Source: Sceloporus undulatus (Eukaryota > Chordata > Lepidosauria > Squamata > Phrynosomatidae). From it: a stretch of DNA of 64,000 nt. Each line of letters opens with the position of its first letter. Position 1 is the stretch's first letter. Under the pieces are notes generated by a model. It was not told the origin of the DNA. It was given only the letters and a program-made list of their open reading frames with translations, and searched no databases. The position numbers and the translations under genes were made by a program. The stretch spans positions 111,914,799-111,978,798 of the forward strand of contig NC_056527.1 of NCBI RefSeq assembly GCF_019175285.1. Direction: 5' to 3'. Below, one piece after another: positions 42,946-54,489 of this stretch.

Positions 42946-43569
42946 TGCCACACACACACACACACAGAGCATGGTGCAGGAAAGAGACACTTTCAGTGCC
43001 ATTTGGTGAGAAAGGTAGGATAATAAATATATGAAATTAATCCATAGGAAAGACTTAGGAAGGGGGCTGGGAAGTGGACTCCAGTTTTGGTGAGGGTAGG
43101 GCTGCAGAGAGGAGACTTGAAACAGCCTGAAGACACCTCCAAGACAGGGCTGGACAGCTGTTGGGGATGAGGCAGCCACAATGGGCCCACAAGGGATCTA
43201 AGAGGTACCCTCCATTGGACCACCCAGAGAGGACACATTGTGTCTGGGGTTGTAACTTATTATTTGATGCTGTGTCTGTGTCTGGTCAGTAGCTGGTCTG
43301 TAGTCTATCCGTTTCTATACTGGTCAAAGACCGAATAAATTTTATTACTATTACTATTACTATCCGTTCCTAGATCACTTCTTCTCATTGATGGGCAAAA
43401 CCCGTCAATGCCTTGGTGGGTAGTGGTTAGAGGTAGGAGGTGGGACTGTGGAAGCTGGCATGATGAAGGCAGAAACTGGGACAGAAGCAGCACCAAAGTG
43501 ATTTGGAAGAGCCGTGTGATAATCCAATCCAGTATGTTTTCATTTCCTAGATTAACACATTTATAATGC

Positions 43570-43930
43570 CTTATGAGCCTTGTGTAACCAAGTCCATAGA
43601 CTCATAGCCCAGAGTTATGGATCTGTAACTGTACCATATTTGGTACAATTGCATAAATTATCTTCTATTTACCTTAACAACCAGCAGCCAAATTGAACAA
43701 AGGATATTCGTTCAGCTGGCGATCAGGGTACAAAGATTCTGAGGCTTGTATCACAGAGACTTGGCTGGGAACCCAGAAAAATGCAGTTTGGGCCCAGGCC
43801 CTTCCAGTCGGCTATAATGTTAAGGAGCAGGTATGGGGAAGTGGGCGAGGGGGGAGATTGCCTTAGTCCATAAAGACATTCACACCCTGACTAGAAATCC
43901 TGTCTGGAAAACAAGCCACATCTAATGTAT
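43570..43930 (+). mobile_element. L2/CR1-clade LINE, start of endonuclease domain
   Basis: From about 43745 the frame reads ACITETWLGTQKNAVWAQAL then PVGYNVKEQ, and after a frame change IALVHKDIHTL. ITETWL and the G-G-x-A-L-x-x-K block are apurinic-endonuclease motifs of L2/CR1 LINEs. Cut by a palindromic element at 43935. Confidence 0.7.
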
Positions 43931-43934
43931 CTAC

Positions 43935-44163
43935 GGGCCCATACAGACAGGCCAAAATAAAGCTACTTTCAGTCACTTTGGAGGTATGCTGTTTAAATGA
44001 AGCATGCGTCCTAAGAAACCACACCAAAGCCACGCTCTGGTCCTTAGGGCTGGAGCATAGCTTTGGCATGGCTTCCAGCCTCTTAGGATGCATGCAGCAT
44101 TTTAAATAGCATACCTCCAAAGTGACCCGCAGCAGGTTTATTTTGGCCTGTCTGTATGGGCCC
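43935..44163. mobile_element. 229-bp palindromic MITE with GGGCCCATACAGAC ends
   Basis: Left GGGCCCATACAGACAGGCCA pairs with right TGGCCTGTCTGTATGGGCCC; inner arms ACTTTGGAGGTATGCTGTTT and TAGCATACCTCCAAAGTGAC. Arms about 90 bp. Inserted in a LINE fragment. Confidence 0.9.
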
Positions 44164-44521
44164 TAAGATGCCTGTTCCTTTCTCTCTCCCCCCCTCCCCC
44201 CAATAGAGGACTACATCTTAAAGAAGATAGAGTAGAAGCTCAGTGGACAGCATTGACTTCAGAAGACAGTTGATTTCTGTTCAGTGAAAGGCAGCTTCTT
44301 AAGCCCTCTTGGCAGAGCTTGGAAGAGTTACTTTTTAGGATGATAGCTCCTAGAATCACCCAATTAGCAAGGTCACAGATATTGTGAGTAACTTTTGTGA
44401 TATTGTGAGTAACTTTTTCAGACTCTCCCTCTAGGATTAGGGTATGTGAGAGAACTTTCATGTGCCGTTGGCCACATAGATTATTACCCACTATGGCTCA
44501 GAATGGTAGCACAGTAAGCAG

Positions 44522-44735
44522 ATGTTGTTGTGTGCCTTCAAGTAGTTTCTGACATATGGTGACCCCTATCACAGGGGTTTCTTGGCAAAAATGTTTTTTT
44601 CAAGGGGGCTTGCCTTTGTCTTCCTCTGGATCTGAGGGACAGTGGCTTGCCCAAGTTCACCCAGTGAGTTTCTATTCGAACCCTGGTCTCCAGAGTCATA
44701 GTCAAATGCTTAAACTACTACATCGTGCTACACCA
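44522..44735 (-). mobile_element. MIR/CORE-like SINE
   Basis: TGTTGTTGTGTGCCTTCAAG, GACCCCTATCACAGGGGTTT, CCAAGTTCACCCAGTGAGTT and CTCCAGAGTCATAGTCAAAT; nearly full length. Confidence 0.8.
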
Positions 44736-44829
44736 CACCTGGCCATTTGCCGCACTCTGGATTTACTTTAGAGGCACTACAACTCATCCGCCCCCACCAT
44801 TCCAGGGCTGATGGAGAATGGGGCCTTTC

Positions 44830-46005
44830 AGAGACGTTTTTGGCTAAGTCTCCATAGTTAGTTGTGAAATTATTACATCATCTACTGAGGTCCACCATTT
44901 CTGCATCTGGCTAAAGGAACATACCAAGACACTTCTCTGATTCCTCCTTGCTCTCCAGTAGGCATGGAATGACTATGGGGAGAGGACTGCAGAAGCTTTA
45001 CAGTTAGTCTAGGAGGGCTTTAATTGTTATGAAAGAATAAAAGGAACACCAATATCCACAATAATCAAAAAAGATATACACATGCATAAAGTTAAATTGA
45101 CATCTGCAAGTGCCACTAATATGGTGGCAGTCACAATGTGCAGTTTGGAAAGCTTAAGACTGTACAGCTGGAAAAATGGAGAGCAAACAGATCCATGTTC
45201 TGCACTGGCATAAAGCTTTGGGAAATTTGTAACAGTATGAGCACATAGGAAAGGCTTTTGTAAAGGCTTTAAAAGTATTCAAGGATTATTTGTAAGCCTA
45301 GAAAGGGGAGGGGGGACAACGCACAGAGTTTCAAAGGTACCATTTTTGGCAGCACAAGTCTGATGAAGCAGCAGATATCTGAAGTAAGGCGGATTCCTAA
45401 ATGAGTCATTGCTGTAATAGTAGATAAGAACTAATGACTCCTGTAGTGAAACAGCCACTAAAGTAAGCAAGGATTACCTTAGTTTCTGGGTTAGTTGGTG
45501 GATTACTGTCCCCCCCCCCCCCAGTATAAATTATCTATGGCGTCTGCTTTAAAAGAAAACTCCAAGAATCCCACAAGAAGTTTATAAAGGAAAGATTTGT
45601 GCAAGTTGTGGCCTATAATTTGCATAAAGCTACTCAAGGCTTCTTTTGCAGCCCACCCCATGCCCTTCTGTGTTGAAAATATTCTAGTAGAAATTGTGTT
45701 TTTCCATTCCTGGAGGTGTCCAGGAGCAGAAATTTGGAGTTTAAAATAGGATTGCCATTTGAAGATACTCCTAGACCTTGGTTTCCGTGCCAAACCCTGA
45801 GAATTAAGGAATGGCCCCAGTGATGTAATTAAGCATTTTGTATTAAGTATCAACCGAAATTGCCTACAGTTTGTCAATCCATCAAAGAGAGAAAGAAAGA
45901 GAGAGAGAGATTAAAGTTTAACTCATGCTACTAACTTCTTTCAGTTGGTGCTTTCAATGATACTGCAAGATTGCTTTGCATACTTATACCCCGAGCACAT
46001 CTGGC
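44830..46005. other. LTB4R-LTB4R2 intergenic, no gene recognised
   Basis: Contains a run of 13 C (45510-45522) and unique-looking sequence. A 124-codon open frame on the minus strand (45503-45877) matches nothing I know. Confidence 0.4.
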
Positions 46006-46007
46006 AG

Positions 46008-46221
46008 AGCGTGCATCAAAACAGTAGAAATAATGCAGTTTGATACCACATGGATGCTGTAGCTGCATACTATGGAATCCTGTGATTTGTAGTTTCACAA
46101 AGGCTTTAGACTTCTTCGCCAAAGAGCACTGGTGGTTCACAAAACTACCAATCCCAGGATTCTGTAGGATGGAGCCATGGTGTCAAACTACATTATTTCC
46201 ACAGTGTACATGCATCCAGAG
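46008..46221. mobile_element. palindromic MITE family A
   Basis: CAGTAGAAATAATGCAGTTT on the left and ACTACATTATTTCCACAGTG on the right; outer words GCGTGCATC and GTACATGCATCC also mirror each other. Confidence 0.85.
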
Positions 46222-46229
46222 AGAACCAC

Positions 46230-47565
46230 AGTTCTTCAGACTCTGGACTCCAGCATTGTGCTAGCCTTCAGATGTAAATAGCTGAAATTGTCACGGATTT
46301 CTCGTTAAAGCAACAACAAAACAAAACGGAAGGATATAGCTCTCTAATTTATATATATATATAAAACAAAAACCACAGGTTCTTTATTTAAATGATATCT
46401 TTCAGGTACCATTGCTCCAATCTTTTGCATGGAAAGGAGAAAGTAAGCATGCTGCTAATTTTCCGTGTGCCTGCAGTTTGATCCTTTTTTTTTTCATAAG
46501 GTAAGATTAGATTTGTTGCTCTAATTTCCAAAAGTAATTTTAAAAATTTCACACACTTGTAGGGATTATTGCTGCAAACAGATAATGAGAGAATTTGTAG
46601 AGGATCTCATAGATGCATTTTCCACCTAGGCACACCCATTCTGAATTCTTGTCAACAACGTAAGTTATCCAAGGTACTGAATCTTATCTCCCCTGATAGG
46701 TTTAGCATTTTGGATGGCTCCTTTAGAGTTTGGACTGGAACGGATTCATTGCCTCAATGATATGGGAACCACTAGCTGCCACTGGACAACTCCTCACCGC
46801 ATTTTAGCTTATATATATGTAACAATATGAAATAAGATTAAAAACATTCCACAGTAATATGAATAACACAAAATTACTCTTTTGGTATACAGAGAAAGAG
46901 AGAATGTAAAAACAGTCATGATAATGAAAATATAAATTATCTCAGAAATTTAAAAATATCAAATCAAACAGTCATCCTTAGTTATTTTTTTAAAATAATC
47001 TTATTGCTCATCACTTTTGTTGCACTACATTGCAAACTGAACCTTTTCTAAACATTGTGACCACTTCTAATAATTCTAAGAACTGGATGTCATTTCTTTG
47101 GCTTTTAGCTAGCGGGGAAACTGTTTAGAAAGCATCATCACTTTCATACTGAAATACCCAGGGTTCCTTGAAGACTGAATGGAGAAAGTGCTTGTGCACA
47201 TAAAAACATCAGAGATGCTGATGATCCCCATCTCTAAGCATACAGTTCTAATATTTTATGTCAACCCATTTATATTATACTCATTCTTAAATATTTCAGA
47301 CCTGAAGACTGGCCTTAAATGCAGGGTGGAAGTGAATCAGATTCAATGTAATGTTTTTCATATTCAGCTTGGGTGTGTGTGTGTCTGTGAAAGGAAGGAA
47401 GCAACCATGGCAGTACTTTAATAGCTTTGTAGTGTAGCAATGTTTCTCAGTGCTTTTTATGGAAGTTCAATTTCCATGGAAAGAGAAAATCAGGATACAG
47501 ATGGGGATGGATCATAGATCAACAGTGGTATACATACTACTGCTGAGTGGGGTGGATCATAACTC
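46230..47565. other. intergenic, AT-rich, no gene recognised
   Basis: AT-rich stretches around 46320-46560 and 46800-47000; no element named. Confidence 0.4.
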
Positions 47566-47569
47566 AGGG

Positions 47570-47768
47570 CGCATCTTGATGTTGTGTGCATTCAAGTTGC
47601 TTCTGATTTATCATGGGGTTGTCTTGGCAATATTTGTTCAGAGGAGGCTTGCCATTGCCTTCTCCTATGGCTGAGAGCATGTGACTTGCCCAAGGTTACC
47701 CAGTGGGTGTCATGGCCAAGCAGAGAATTGAAGCCTGGTCTCCAGAGCCGTAGTCCAACACTCAAACA
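47570..47768 (-). mobile_element. MIR/CORE-like SINE
   Basis: GTTGTGTGCATTCAAGTTGC, CCAAGGTTACCCAGTGGGTG and CTCCAGAGCCGTAGTCCAAC in reverse orientation. Confidence 0.75.
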
Positions 47769-47779
47769 ACTAAGACTTT

Positions 47780-48003
47780 CAGGCTATATATGTAGAAATA
47801 ATGAAGCTTTGATACCGCTTTTAAGTGCTGTGGCTCCATCCTATGGAACCCTGGGATTTTTAGTTTTACAAGGTTTTTAGCCTTTTCTGCCAAAGAATGT
47901 GGGTTCCTTAAAATCTACAAATCCCAGGATCCTATAGGATGGAGCCAGGGCGGTTAAAGTGGTGTCAAACTGCATTATTTCTACAATGTAGATGTACCCT
48001 CAA
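47780..48003. mobile_element. palindromic MITE family A
   Basis: GTAGAAATAATGAAGCTTTG on the left, ACTGCATTATTTCTACAATG on the right; 228 bp before the LTB4R2 stop on the 3' side. Confidence 0.85.
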
Positions 48004-48230
48004 TAGGAGAGGATATATTTTGTGTATAGGAGGTCTCAGATCCTAGTATCTTCCCCTGTAGTTGGAGAAGGCCTCTTCTTGACACTTTGGAGATCCTCTG
48101 TCAGTCAAGATGAAGCTAGACAGACTGACTCAACCAAAGGTAGCTTCATCATCTCAGAAACTGTCTTATGCTGAAACTTGCAATGATTCAGTCTAGGAGT
48201 TAAACTTTCATGCCATCATCCAGCCTACAC

Positions 48231-49329
48231 TCAATGGTCTTGCTGACCTCTGTCACAAGTTTCTAGTGCCTGTTGCTCTGTGCCCAAAGGAACGCCTGCC
48301 ACTGTTAACAAGTCTTTGGCCAGATTCTTCTGAGACTGACTCCTTCGGCCGAGTCCATCAGATGCTGCCTCAAAGAACTGGGCAATGAAGTTGGCCCCCG
48401 ATGTCTTAATGAGGTTCCCAGCTGCAAAGACATAAAGTACTGGGTTGATGCTACTGCTGAGGAATGCTAGTGCGGTGGCACCTGCTCGTCCACCCTTCCA
48501 AGCTTGACCCAGTTTGTCTGCAGTTCTTCCTGATGCCATGTTTGAAGCCACCTGGATCATGTTGACAATGTGGTAGGGCACCCAGAGGACAGCAAAGCAA
48601 ATCACAATGGCAACAATGAGCTTTTCAGTCCGAGCCCCTTGCCTTCTCCGCACTCCCCTGAGGCGTATCAAAATGGCAGAATAACAACCAACAATGACAG
48701 TGAATGGTATCACAAAGGCCACCACTGTTTCCAAGGTGAAGTGAAAGATGGCCAAGCTTGGCCTGGAATGGCAAGGCTCACAGATATTACGCCCCTGTAA
48801 GGGTTCTGTCACAACCTCCCGGAATAGGAAGGCTGGGATGGACAACAGGATGGCTGCCAGCCAAATCCCTGACAAGATCTTGATGACCAAGTGCTTCTTG
48901 CGAATGGCTTGGGAGAAGTAAGGTGTGTTGACTGCAAGGCATCGGTCCACACTCATGAGGGTGATGATAAAGATGCTGGCAAACATGTTGATGCAACACA
49001 AGTAATATACCACTTTGCAAATGGCCACGCCAAATAACCAATTCTTGAAGATGAGGAAGAGGACAAAGAAGGGGGTGAGAAGAAGCACAGTTCCATCAGC
49101 CAGTGCCAAATTAAGGACCAGAAGGCCAGTGACTGAGCGTTGACTTGGCTTCATTTTCCATAGGATGCTCCAGATGACAAAGAGGTTCCCAGGAAGTCCT
49201 ATGGTGGCAGCCAGGAGAAGAAAGATGATGCCAGCAACACTGGAGGTTGAGGAGCTGAGCAGGGTGCTGTTTCCTGATGTATGGGTACAATCATTGGTGG
49301 TGATGTTGTCCAGAGAGGATGGGAATGCC
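48231..49329 (-). CDS. LTB4R2: LTB4R2, leukotriene B4 receptor 2 (BLT2), coding exon
   Basis: Low-affinity leukotriene B4 receptor, also the receptor for 12-HHT in mammals; a Gi-coupled plasma-membrane GPCR. The exon encodes about 365 residues ending DRGQQDH. TM1 has GLPGNLFVIWSIL; TM2 LALADGTVLLLTPFFVLF; TM3 ends SVDRCLAV; the C-x-x-C loop ICEPCHSRPS matches VCQLCHPSP of human BLT2; TM6 LWVPYHIVNMIQ; TM7 SSSINPVLYVFAAGNL. Sequons NIT and NST precede TM1. The frame stays open to an ATG at 49358, but that ATG has a poor context and lies upstream of a strong splice acceptor (AG at 49330-49331), so the first residues probably come from an upstream exon joined in phase 2. No in-frame Met lies between the acceptor and TM1. 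Lies 13.3 kb upstream of LTB4R on the same strand. Confidence 0.94.
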
Positions 49330-49356
49330 CTGTGAGTAAGAAGAAAGAAGACAAAC
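49330..49356 (-). promoter_or_regulatory. LTB4R2: splice acceptor at the 5' end of the LTB4R2 coding exon
   Basis: On the minus strand TTTGTCTTCTTTCTTCTTAC is followed by TCACAG. The tract would translate as FVFFLLTHR, which is typical of a read-through polypyrimidine tract rather than of a receptor N-terminus. Confidence 0.75.
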
Positions 49357-49359
49357 ATG

Positions 49360-50003
49360 AGACAGATGCTACTGAAATCTCTCCATATCTTTCAGTAACC
49401 CCCCCGGTGTTTTGAGTGGAATATACCCTAGTCAAGACTTAGTCATGCCTAGCGTATACCCATCAAAATCGACATACCTTAATAACTCACTTCTTGGTTT
49501 CAAACAATACTGATCTAGCTGATCTAGCTCAATGCACTGAATTTCAACCAACATCTCCTTTGTTTCATCCATTAGGGTTGAAATTTATGATGTAAGTTCT
49601 CTAGGGCAGAGACTAACAAATGTCAGATGAGCAAATATTAGTCTATGAAATGCCATTTTGTTGTTTTCATGGTCATTTGTAAGTGCAGGGTCTTTCTCTC
49701 TATCTCCACTAGTGTGTCAGCAATGGCACCCCAGTTGTAAAATGCCCTCCCTTTAATGGCTTGATTTCACCAGCAGGTAAAAAAAATCTCTTAAAGCCTT
49801 TGGAGCTTTATAATATCTTACAAGATGCCCAGGCACTTAGTTGCAAAGTCATTTTAATTTTTACAACCTGTTTTGACTACTTTAGAATGCTTTCAGTCTG
49901 TTTATTTGTCTTTTTGTGTTCTAGATTATTTATATCAGCTTAAATCAATTTTTATTGTATCATTCCCCTGAGATCTCATCATATAGGCTAGGATATAATT
50001 ATT
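49360..50003. other. upstream of LTB4R2 coding exon, no feature recognised
   Basis: Presumed LTB4R2 intron; the exon with the start codon was not found. Confidence 0.4.
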
Positions 50004-50038
50004 TTAATTAATTAATTAATTAATTAATTAATTAATTA
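50004..50038. repeat. (TTAA)n microsatellite
   Basis: About eight tetranucleotide units. Confidence 0.95.
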
Positions 50039-50095
50039 TTCTGTATTACAAAATAGTAACAGCAAGAGAATCGTTCCATGAAGATCTTCCATGTA

Positions 50096-50315
50096 CAGTT
50101 GGCCCTTGGTATCTGCTGGGATTTGGTTCCAGGAGTTCCCATGCATACCAAAATCCATGTATGCTCAAATCCTATTATATACAGGGGTGGGGGTGAGGAG
50201 GATAATAAAATTGTGTACTTTATATAAAATGACATAAATCAAGACTTTCCTTTTGGAATTTATATATTTTAAAATATTTAAGCCCTGGATAGCTGAATCT
50301 GTGGATAAGAATATC
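50096..50315. mobile_element. Tigger-like MITE, right end worn
   Basis: CAGTTGGCCCTTGGTATCTG after TA; GATTTGGTTCCAGGAGTTCC follows; right end GCTGAATCTGTGGATAAG lacks the terminal repeat. Confidence 0.75.
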
Positions 50316-50319
50316 TAAT

Positions 50320-50847
50320 ACTCCTACTACTCTACTACTCCTGAGTTCCATCCAATGATGTTTTGTGTAAGAGAGATCAAATCTACTCTCTTCATTCTCC
50401 CCTCAGGGTGCATATAATGTTTTCCACCTAGGTCATGTCTCTCCCGGCTCCCTCTTTCATGATCTTTCATCAGAAACAAAAATACTGGAGCTTTTCCTCA
50501 CACTGAAGATGCTCCAACTCTTTCCACCCTGATTATTTTAGTTACCCCTTGCTTTCATGTTCTACAATGCCTTTTTGAAATGGTATTCCTAGTGGGACTG
50601 CTCCCAAAGTTGGGTAGAGACCTTATGACCTAGGTTGCTTAATTCTCCATTCCCTTTTTTTAACAATATCTGGAATTTTCCAATAGAATTTTCTCAGGGA
50701 GAAAAAAGTCAAAACCAGTTTCCCTCCCTTCCTCCCTCCCTCCCTTCTTTGAAATGAAGGGCACCAAATAAATAATATTGCATTTTGCAGAAATAATGAG
50801 AATAATGTGAAAGGTGAGGATGGTAAAGGAGGAGGTGAAAGAGAGGA

Positions 50848-50892
<45 letters not shown>

Positions 50893-52010
50893 AGCAAATT
50901 AGTGCCAAAGCATTTATTTTGTGCATTTCATATGACAGATAGATCGACAGGGGAATGGCTACATTGAGAGAAGGTGGAGAAGGAAGGAAGAAGACAAATG
51001 GGGAGGTAGAATGAGAAGGAAGGAAGCATCAAGCAGATCCTGGATCATCTCTGTTCTTCTAACCTCCTTTTCCCTGAATCCTCAAGCTGGTTCCAGTCCA
51101 CCCTAGAGCTAGGATGCTCCCAACAAACTTCCCATATCCCACCTCACCTCCCAATGTGAACTATGTCCAATCAGCTTTCCAGTTCAGCTTAGTTTCTCTG
51201 ATCCAAAATGACTTACATGGGACAGTTGTGCGTAGCTCAGGCCAGAGAAAATTTCTCCTGCTTTCGCTGACTCTGTACCTTCATATCCTTCTTTGGGAAG
51301 CAAATGATCTCCTTTTTGCACAGACTGTGGATTGCTGCTGCTGCAGCTGCTACAATTACTGCTTCTTTGCACGTTCAGACTGGACGGTGGAATGAGGTTG
51401 AGCAATGGAAGAACAGGGAGTGGCAGGCAGGCAGGCAGGCAGGCTCTAATCCCTCTCTCCTAGTTTCTTTCCTTGATCTCCAAGTTGGAACTTGCTGGCG
51501 AAGGAAGACCGCACCCAGATATCTCTAAAACTGGAGGACCACAATTTGAATGCTACTTTCTTCTCTTTCACTTTTCTCTTCTCTTGACTGTACCATACTT
51601 GTCATCCTTGGCTTCCTGTCTCATCCTTTCATTCACAGAAAGCATCTACACTGTTTAGAAAGGAAAGGGATGAGACCGCAAGAGGCTGCCTGTAATGGGC
51701 TGATAAGTGATACCCCACCAAGCCTGCTGGACGAAAACTCACCAGATCCATCTTTCAAAGACGAAAATTGTGCATTGCTCATTAGTGAATGGATAGTCTT
51801 CTTAAATTTAGTCAAAGCTTGAGAAAGTTACTTTTCTAAACTACAAGTTACCATTTTGGATCACGTAGAAAACTGAGTAAATTAAATATATAGACAGACT
51901 GACAGATAGACAGGCACAATGTTCAGAATCTCCCAGGCATGCAAGAAGCAATTTCTGTGCAGGATGGAGGATTCTGGGGGTTGTGGTTCAAACAAGTCGC
52001 TTTTGAAGCA
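50320..52010. other. intergenic or LTB4R2 intron, no gene recognised
   Basis: Apart from simple repeats (a (CCTT)n run near 50725 and the (GAT)n listed separately) nothing was identified. Confidence 0.35.
50848..50892. repeat. (GAT)n microsatellite
   Basis: Fifteen perfect GAT units. In reverse frames it makes spurious poly-His and poly-Ser reading frames. Confidence 0.97.
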
Positions 52011-52017
52011 CTGGGTT

Positions 52018-52110
52018 TATTCATATTTTTCAACACTTCACAGATGAAAACTGGAACACATGTGGCCAGACAACATCAGAGTGTAGAAAAGGAAATGGTG
52101 GCAGAGGGAG
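52018..52110. repeat. dispersed repeat family D, partial copy
   Basis: TTTTTCAACACTTCACAGAT, GAAAACTGGAACACATGTGG and CCAGACAACATCAGAGTG match the left half of 25728 and 41538. Confidence 0.55.
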
Positions 52111-52384
52111 AAGGATTACATTTGGTACATACTGACTGCTCTTCTTCTTTAGAGAGCAGAGCAATGACAGTTGGGATATGGAGGGAGCATGATCTCACCA
52201 GCCTCTGGGACCCAGGCATGATGGAGGTGAGCAGGTTGATTTTCTTATCCCTCAGAGCAACCTTCTGGATGTTGATGTGCATAGCCCTCTGCATATTGTT
52301 GAAATGCAACCAGTGGAGTACAAGAAAATTTTGAAGTGCAGACTTTCAGCAAGGCAATCTCTATAGCAACACCTCATGATCTCG

Positions 52385-52475
52385 AGGGAGGGCTTTCTGT
52401 CTTTCCCACCATCATCACAGGCTCATCTGGTGAGGACATGGGAGAGATCCTTCTAGCTGTGGAATCACTGTGTGT
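52385..52475 (+). mobile_element. L2-like LINE fragment
   Basis: GGGCTTTCTGTCTTTCCCAC and CACAGGCTCATCTGGTGAGG correspond to the [16 protein letters not shown] coding words of the LINE at 16003. Confidence 0.6.
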
Positions 52476-52640
52476 GATGGGGTGTGTGGACCGCACTGGG
52501 TGTGACCCCAAAGAAGAAGTGACACCTAGTTAGGCCCTGCTCCCCATTCAGTGCAGGAGAGATGATTGTGCACCATTCCCGACTACTCTATGACTGGACT
52601 TTCTCCCTGGGGAGGAAGCCTGACAATGAAGCAGCAGAAG

Positions 52641-53094
52641 GGGGAGTAGTGGCTTTCTTGGTACCTCTCTGCATGCCTCTTTAGCACTTTCATTCTCTTC
52701 CCAAGGGAAATGTTGATAAAAACATGACTTTTGTCATGCTGGAAAAATCTGTTTGACAAAAGGCATGCTATTGACAACTATCTCCCTTGGGAAGAGAACA
52801 GAAGTGCTACAATGTAATGCCGGAAATGATACACATTTATCCCTCCTGCACTGAGGGGGGAGGACAGCCCTTATTGCATGAGAAAAGAAAGCAAAAAGAG
52901 AGTGGGAGAGTATGCCTCTCCATATGCCGTCATAGCACTTCTGTTCTCTTTCCAAGGGAGATAGTTGACAATAGCATGCCTTTTGTCAAACAGATTTTTC
53001 CTGCATGCTTTTATGACCATTTTCCTTGGGAAGAGAATGAAAGTGCTAAAGAGGCATGCAGAGATATACCAAGAAAGCCACTACTCTCCCACTC
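52641..53094. repeat. 454-bp long inverted repeat
   Basis: Left arm 52641-52812 and right arm 52930-53094 are reverse complements, about 90% alike by eye, around a 117-bp spacer. Shared words: AGTAGTGGCTTTCTTGG, TCTGCATGCCTCTTTAGCAC, AAATCTGTTTGACAAAAGGC, AACTATCTCCCTTGG. Either a fold-back element or two inverted insertions. Confidence 0.85.
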
Positions 53095-53109
53095 CATTTC
53101 ACCTTTCTT

Positions 53110-53190
53110 TTCTCATCTGCTAAGGCTTTTATATTGTAAGCAACTCTGGGTGCCATACTGGGAAAAATTGAGGCAAAAAATTAATGTATC
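53110..53190 (+). mobile_element. LINE 3' end (L2/CR1-type)
   Basis: TTTTATATTGTAAGCAACTC then TGGGTGCCATACTGGGAAAA, the usual last bases of squamate LINEs of this clade. Confidence 0.5.
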
Positions 53191-53194
53191 CATC

Positions 53195-54412
53195 CACCTA
53201 CTCTATAGAGAGTTCAAATGCCCATGTGGCTTTGTTAATCTAAGACAATGCAAAACAGTAGCTACTATTCAATATTGCAGTTATGGATTGCTAACCTAGA
53301 GTTATAGCTTTGTAACTGATCTGTATTTAGCAAGACTATATACTCTTATCGCTAATCTATGTAAATGCCACCACAGCTCACCTTAATAACCCGGCATTGC
53401 ATTGGACGAACAAGATCCAAGTCAGCTTCTGATTGGAGTTCAGGAATGATTACTTTCCACCTCATTCCCACCAGCAAGGAAAGCTGTAGCAATCAGCAGC
53501 AGAAGTTCTTATTGTAGCCTCATTCACTGGTGTGAAAGAGGTGGAAACATCTTTCTTGAGACCTGGGAAGAAATTAAATGGCCCTCTTTTGCTTGATTCA
53601 ACTGCTGGCTCTTAACATGGGTTGGTGTGGGTGAGGTGGGGCCAGAAGATGCTACTAAATTATGCAGGATTCTGGAACATGCCGTATATACTTGTGTATA
53701 AGTTGACCTCATGTATTAAAGGCAACCAAAAGGGAACCTCCAGTTTATCTGTCACCCTAACCAGCAAAAGCAACAAGCAAAGAGAGAATGGTGAAAGAAT
53801 AAAGAACTCTACAATAAGTATAATTTGAATATTTGCGCCAATGTTTTAGAAGGTATCTAAAACAACCCTACATCAAACAGAAATAATTTTTATAAAAAAA
53901 TAAATAAAACACTTCTATATGCTTCTTTATTAGACAAATTGTGAGAAGGTCATATATTAGAACTCCTAAAATCAATATTTCCTGAATCCAAAAACATAGC
54001 AAAATTTAATCCATGATGCAATATATCACAGGCTCCTTAACAATCTTAAATTGGAGAATCTGCATTCCATATACTCCTTAAGGAAGATTTTTAAAATGAT
54101 CCTAAACTGGACAGTCTGCATTCCATACATTCTTTAATGAGACAACTATTCCCAGGATTTTTACATGGCCATTTCATAATTCTTCAGTGGTGGGACTAAT
54201 ACAAGTATATACTTACAATACATTTGTATAAACACTTATCCAACATTTCCAGCTCTATTAATTAAAGTAAATACTTTACAGTGATACTCATGGATGTTGC
54301 CAAACCAAAGTTCTTCTTCTCATCACAGATACCATTTACTCAGTATGAGTAACTGAGTTCCTGTGGCACACTGAGTTAATTCCCAACTTATATAGTTGGG
54401 ATGGTGATTACA
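53195..54412. other. intergenic, mostly unrecognised
   Basis: Contains the third copy of the AGAGTTATAG block (53298); the rest is AT-rich without a gene. Confidence 0.35.
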
Positions 54413-54482
54413 GCTGCAGCTGCATTGCAGAAATAATGCAGTTTGACACTGCTTTAACTGCCATGGGCTCAATGGTACAGAC
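54413..54482. mobile_element. palindromic MITE family A, left arm only
   Basis: TTGCAGAAATAATGCAGTTT, then GACACTGCTTTAACTGCCAT; ends abruptly at ATGGTACAGACTCC. Confidence 0.75.
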
Positions 54483-54489
54483 TCCAGTG

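Noticed and set aside
45503-45877. 124-codon open frame on the minus strand
   Set aside because: No similarity recognised and it ends in a C-run; probably chance.
49358-49360. ATG at the 5' end of the long LTB4R2 frame as the true start
   Set aside because: Poor context and located in the polypyrimidine tract of a strong acceptor.
50660-50926. Poly-His and poly-Ser open frames
   Set aside because: Produced by the (GAT)n microsatellite.
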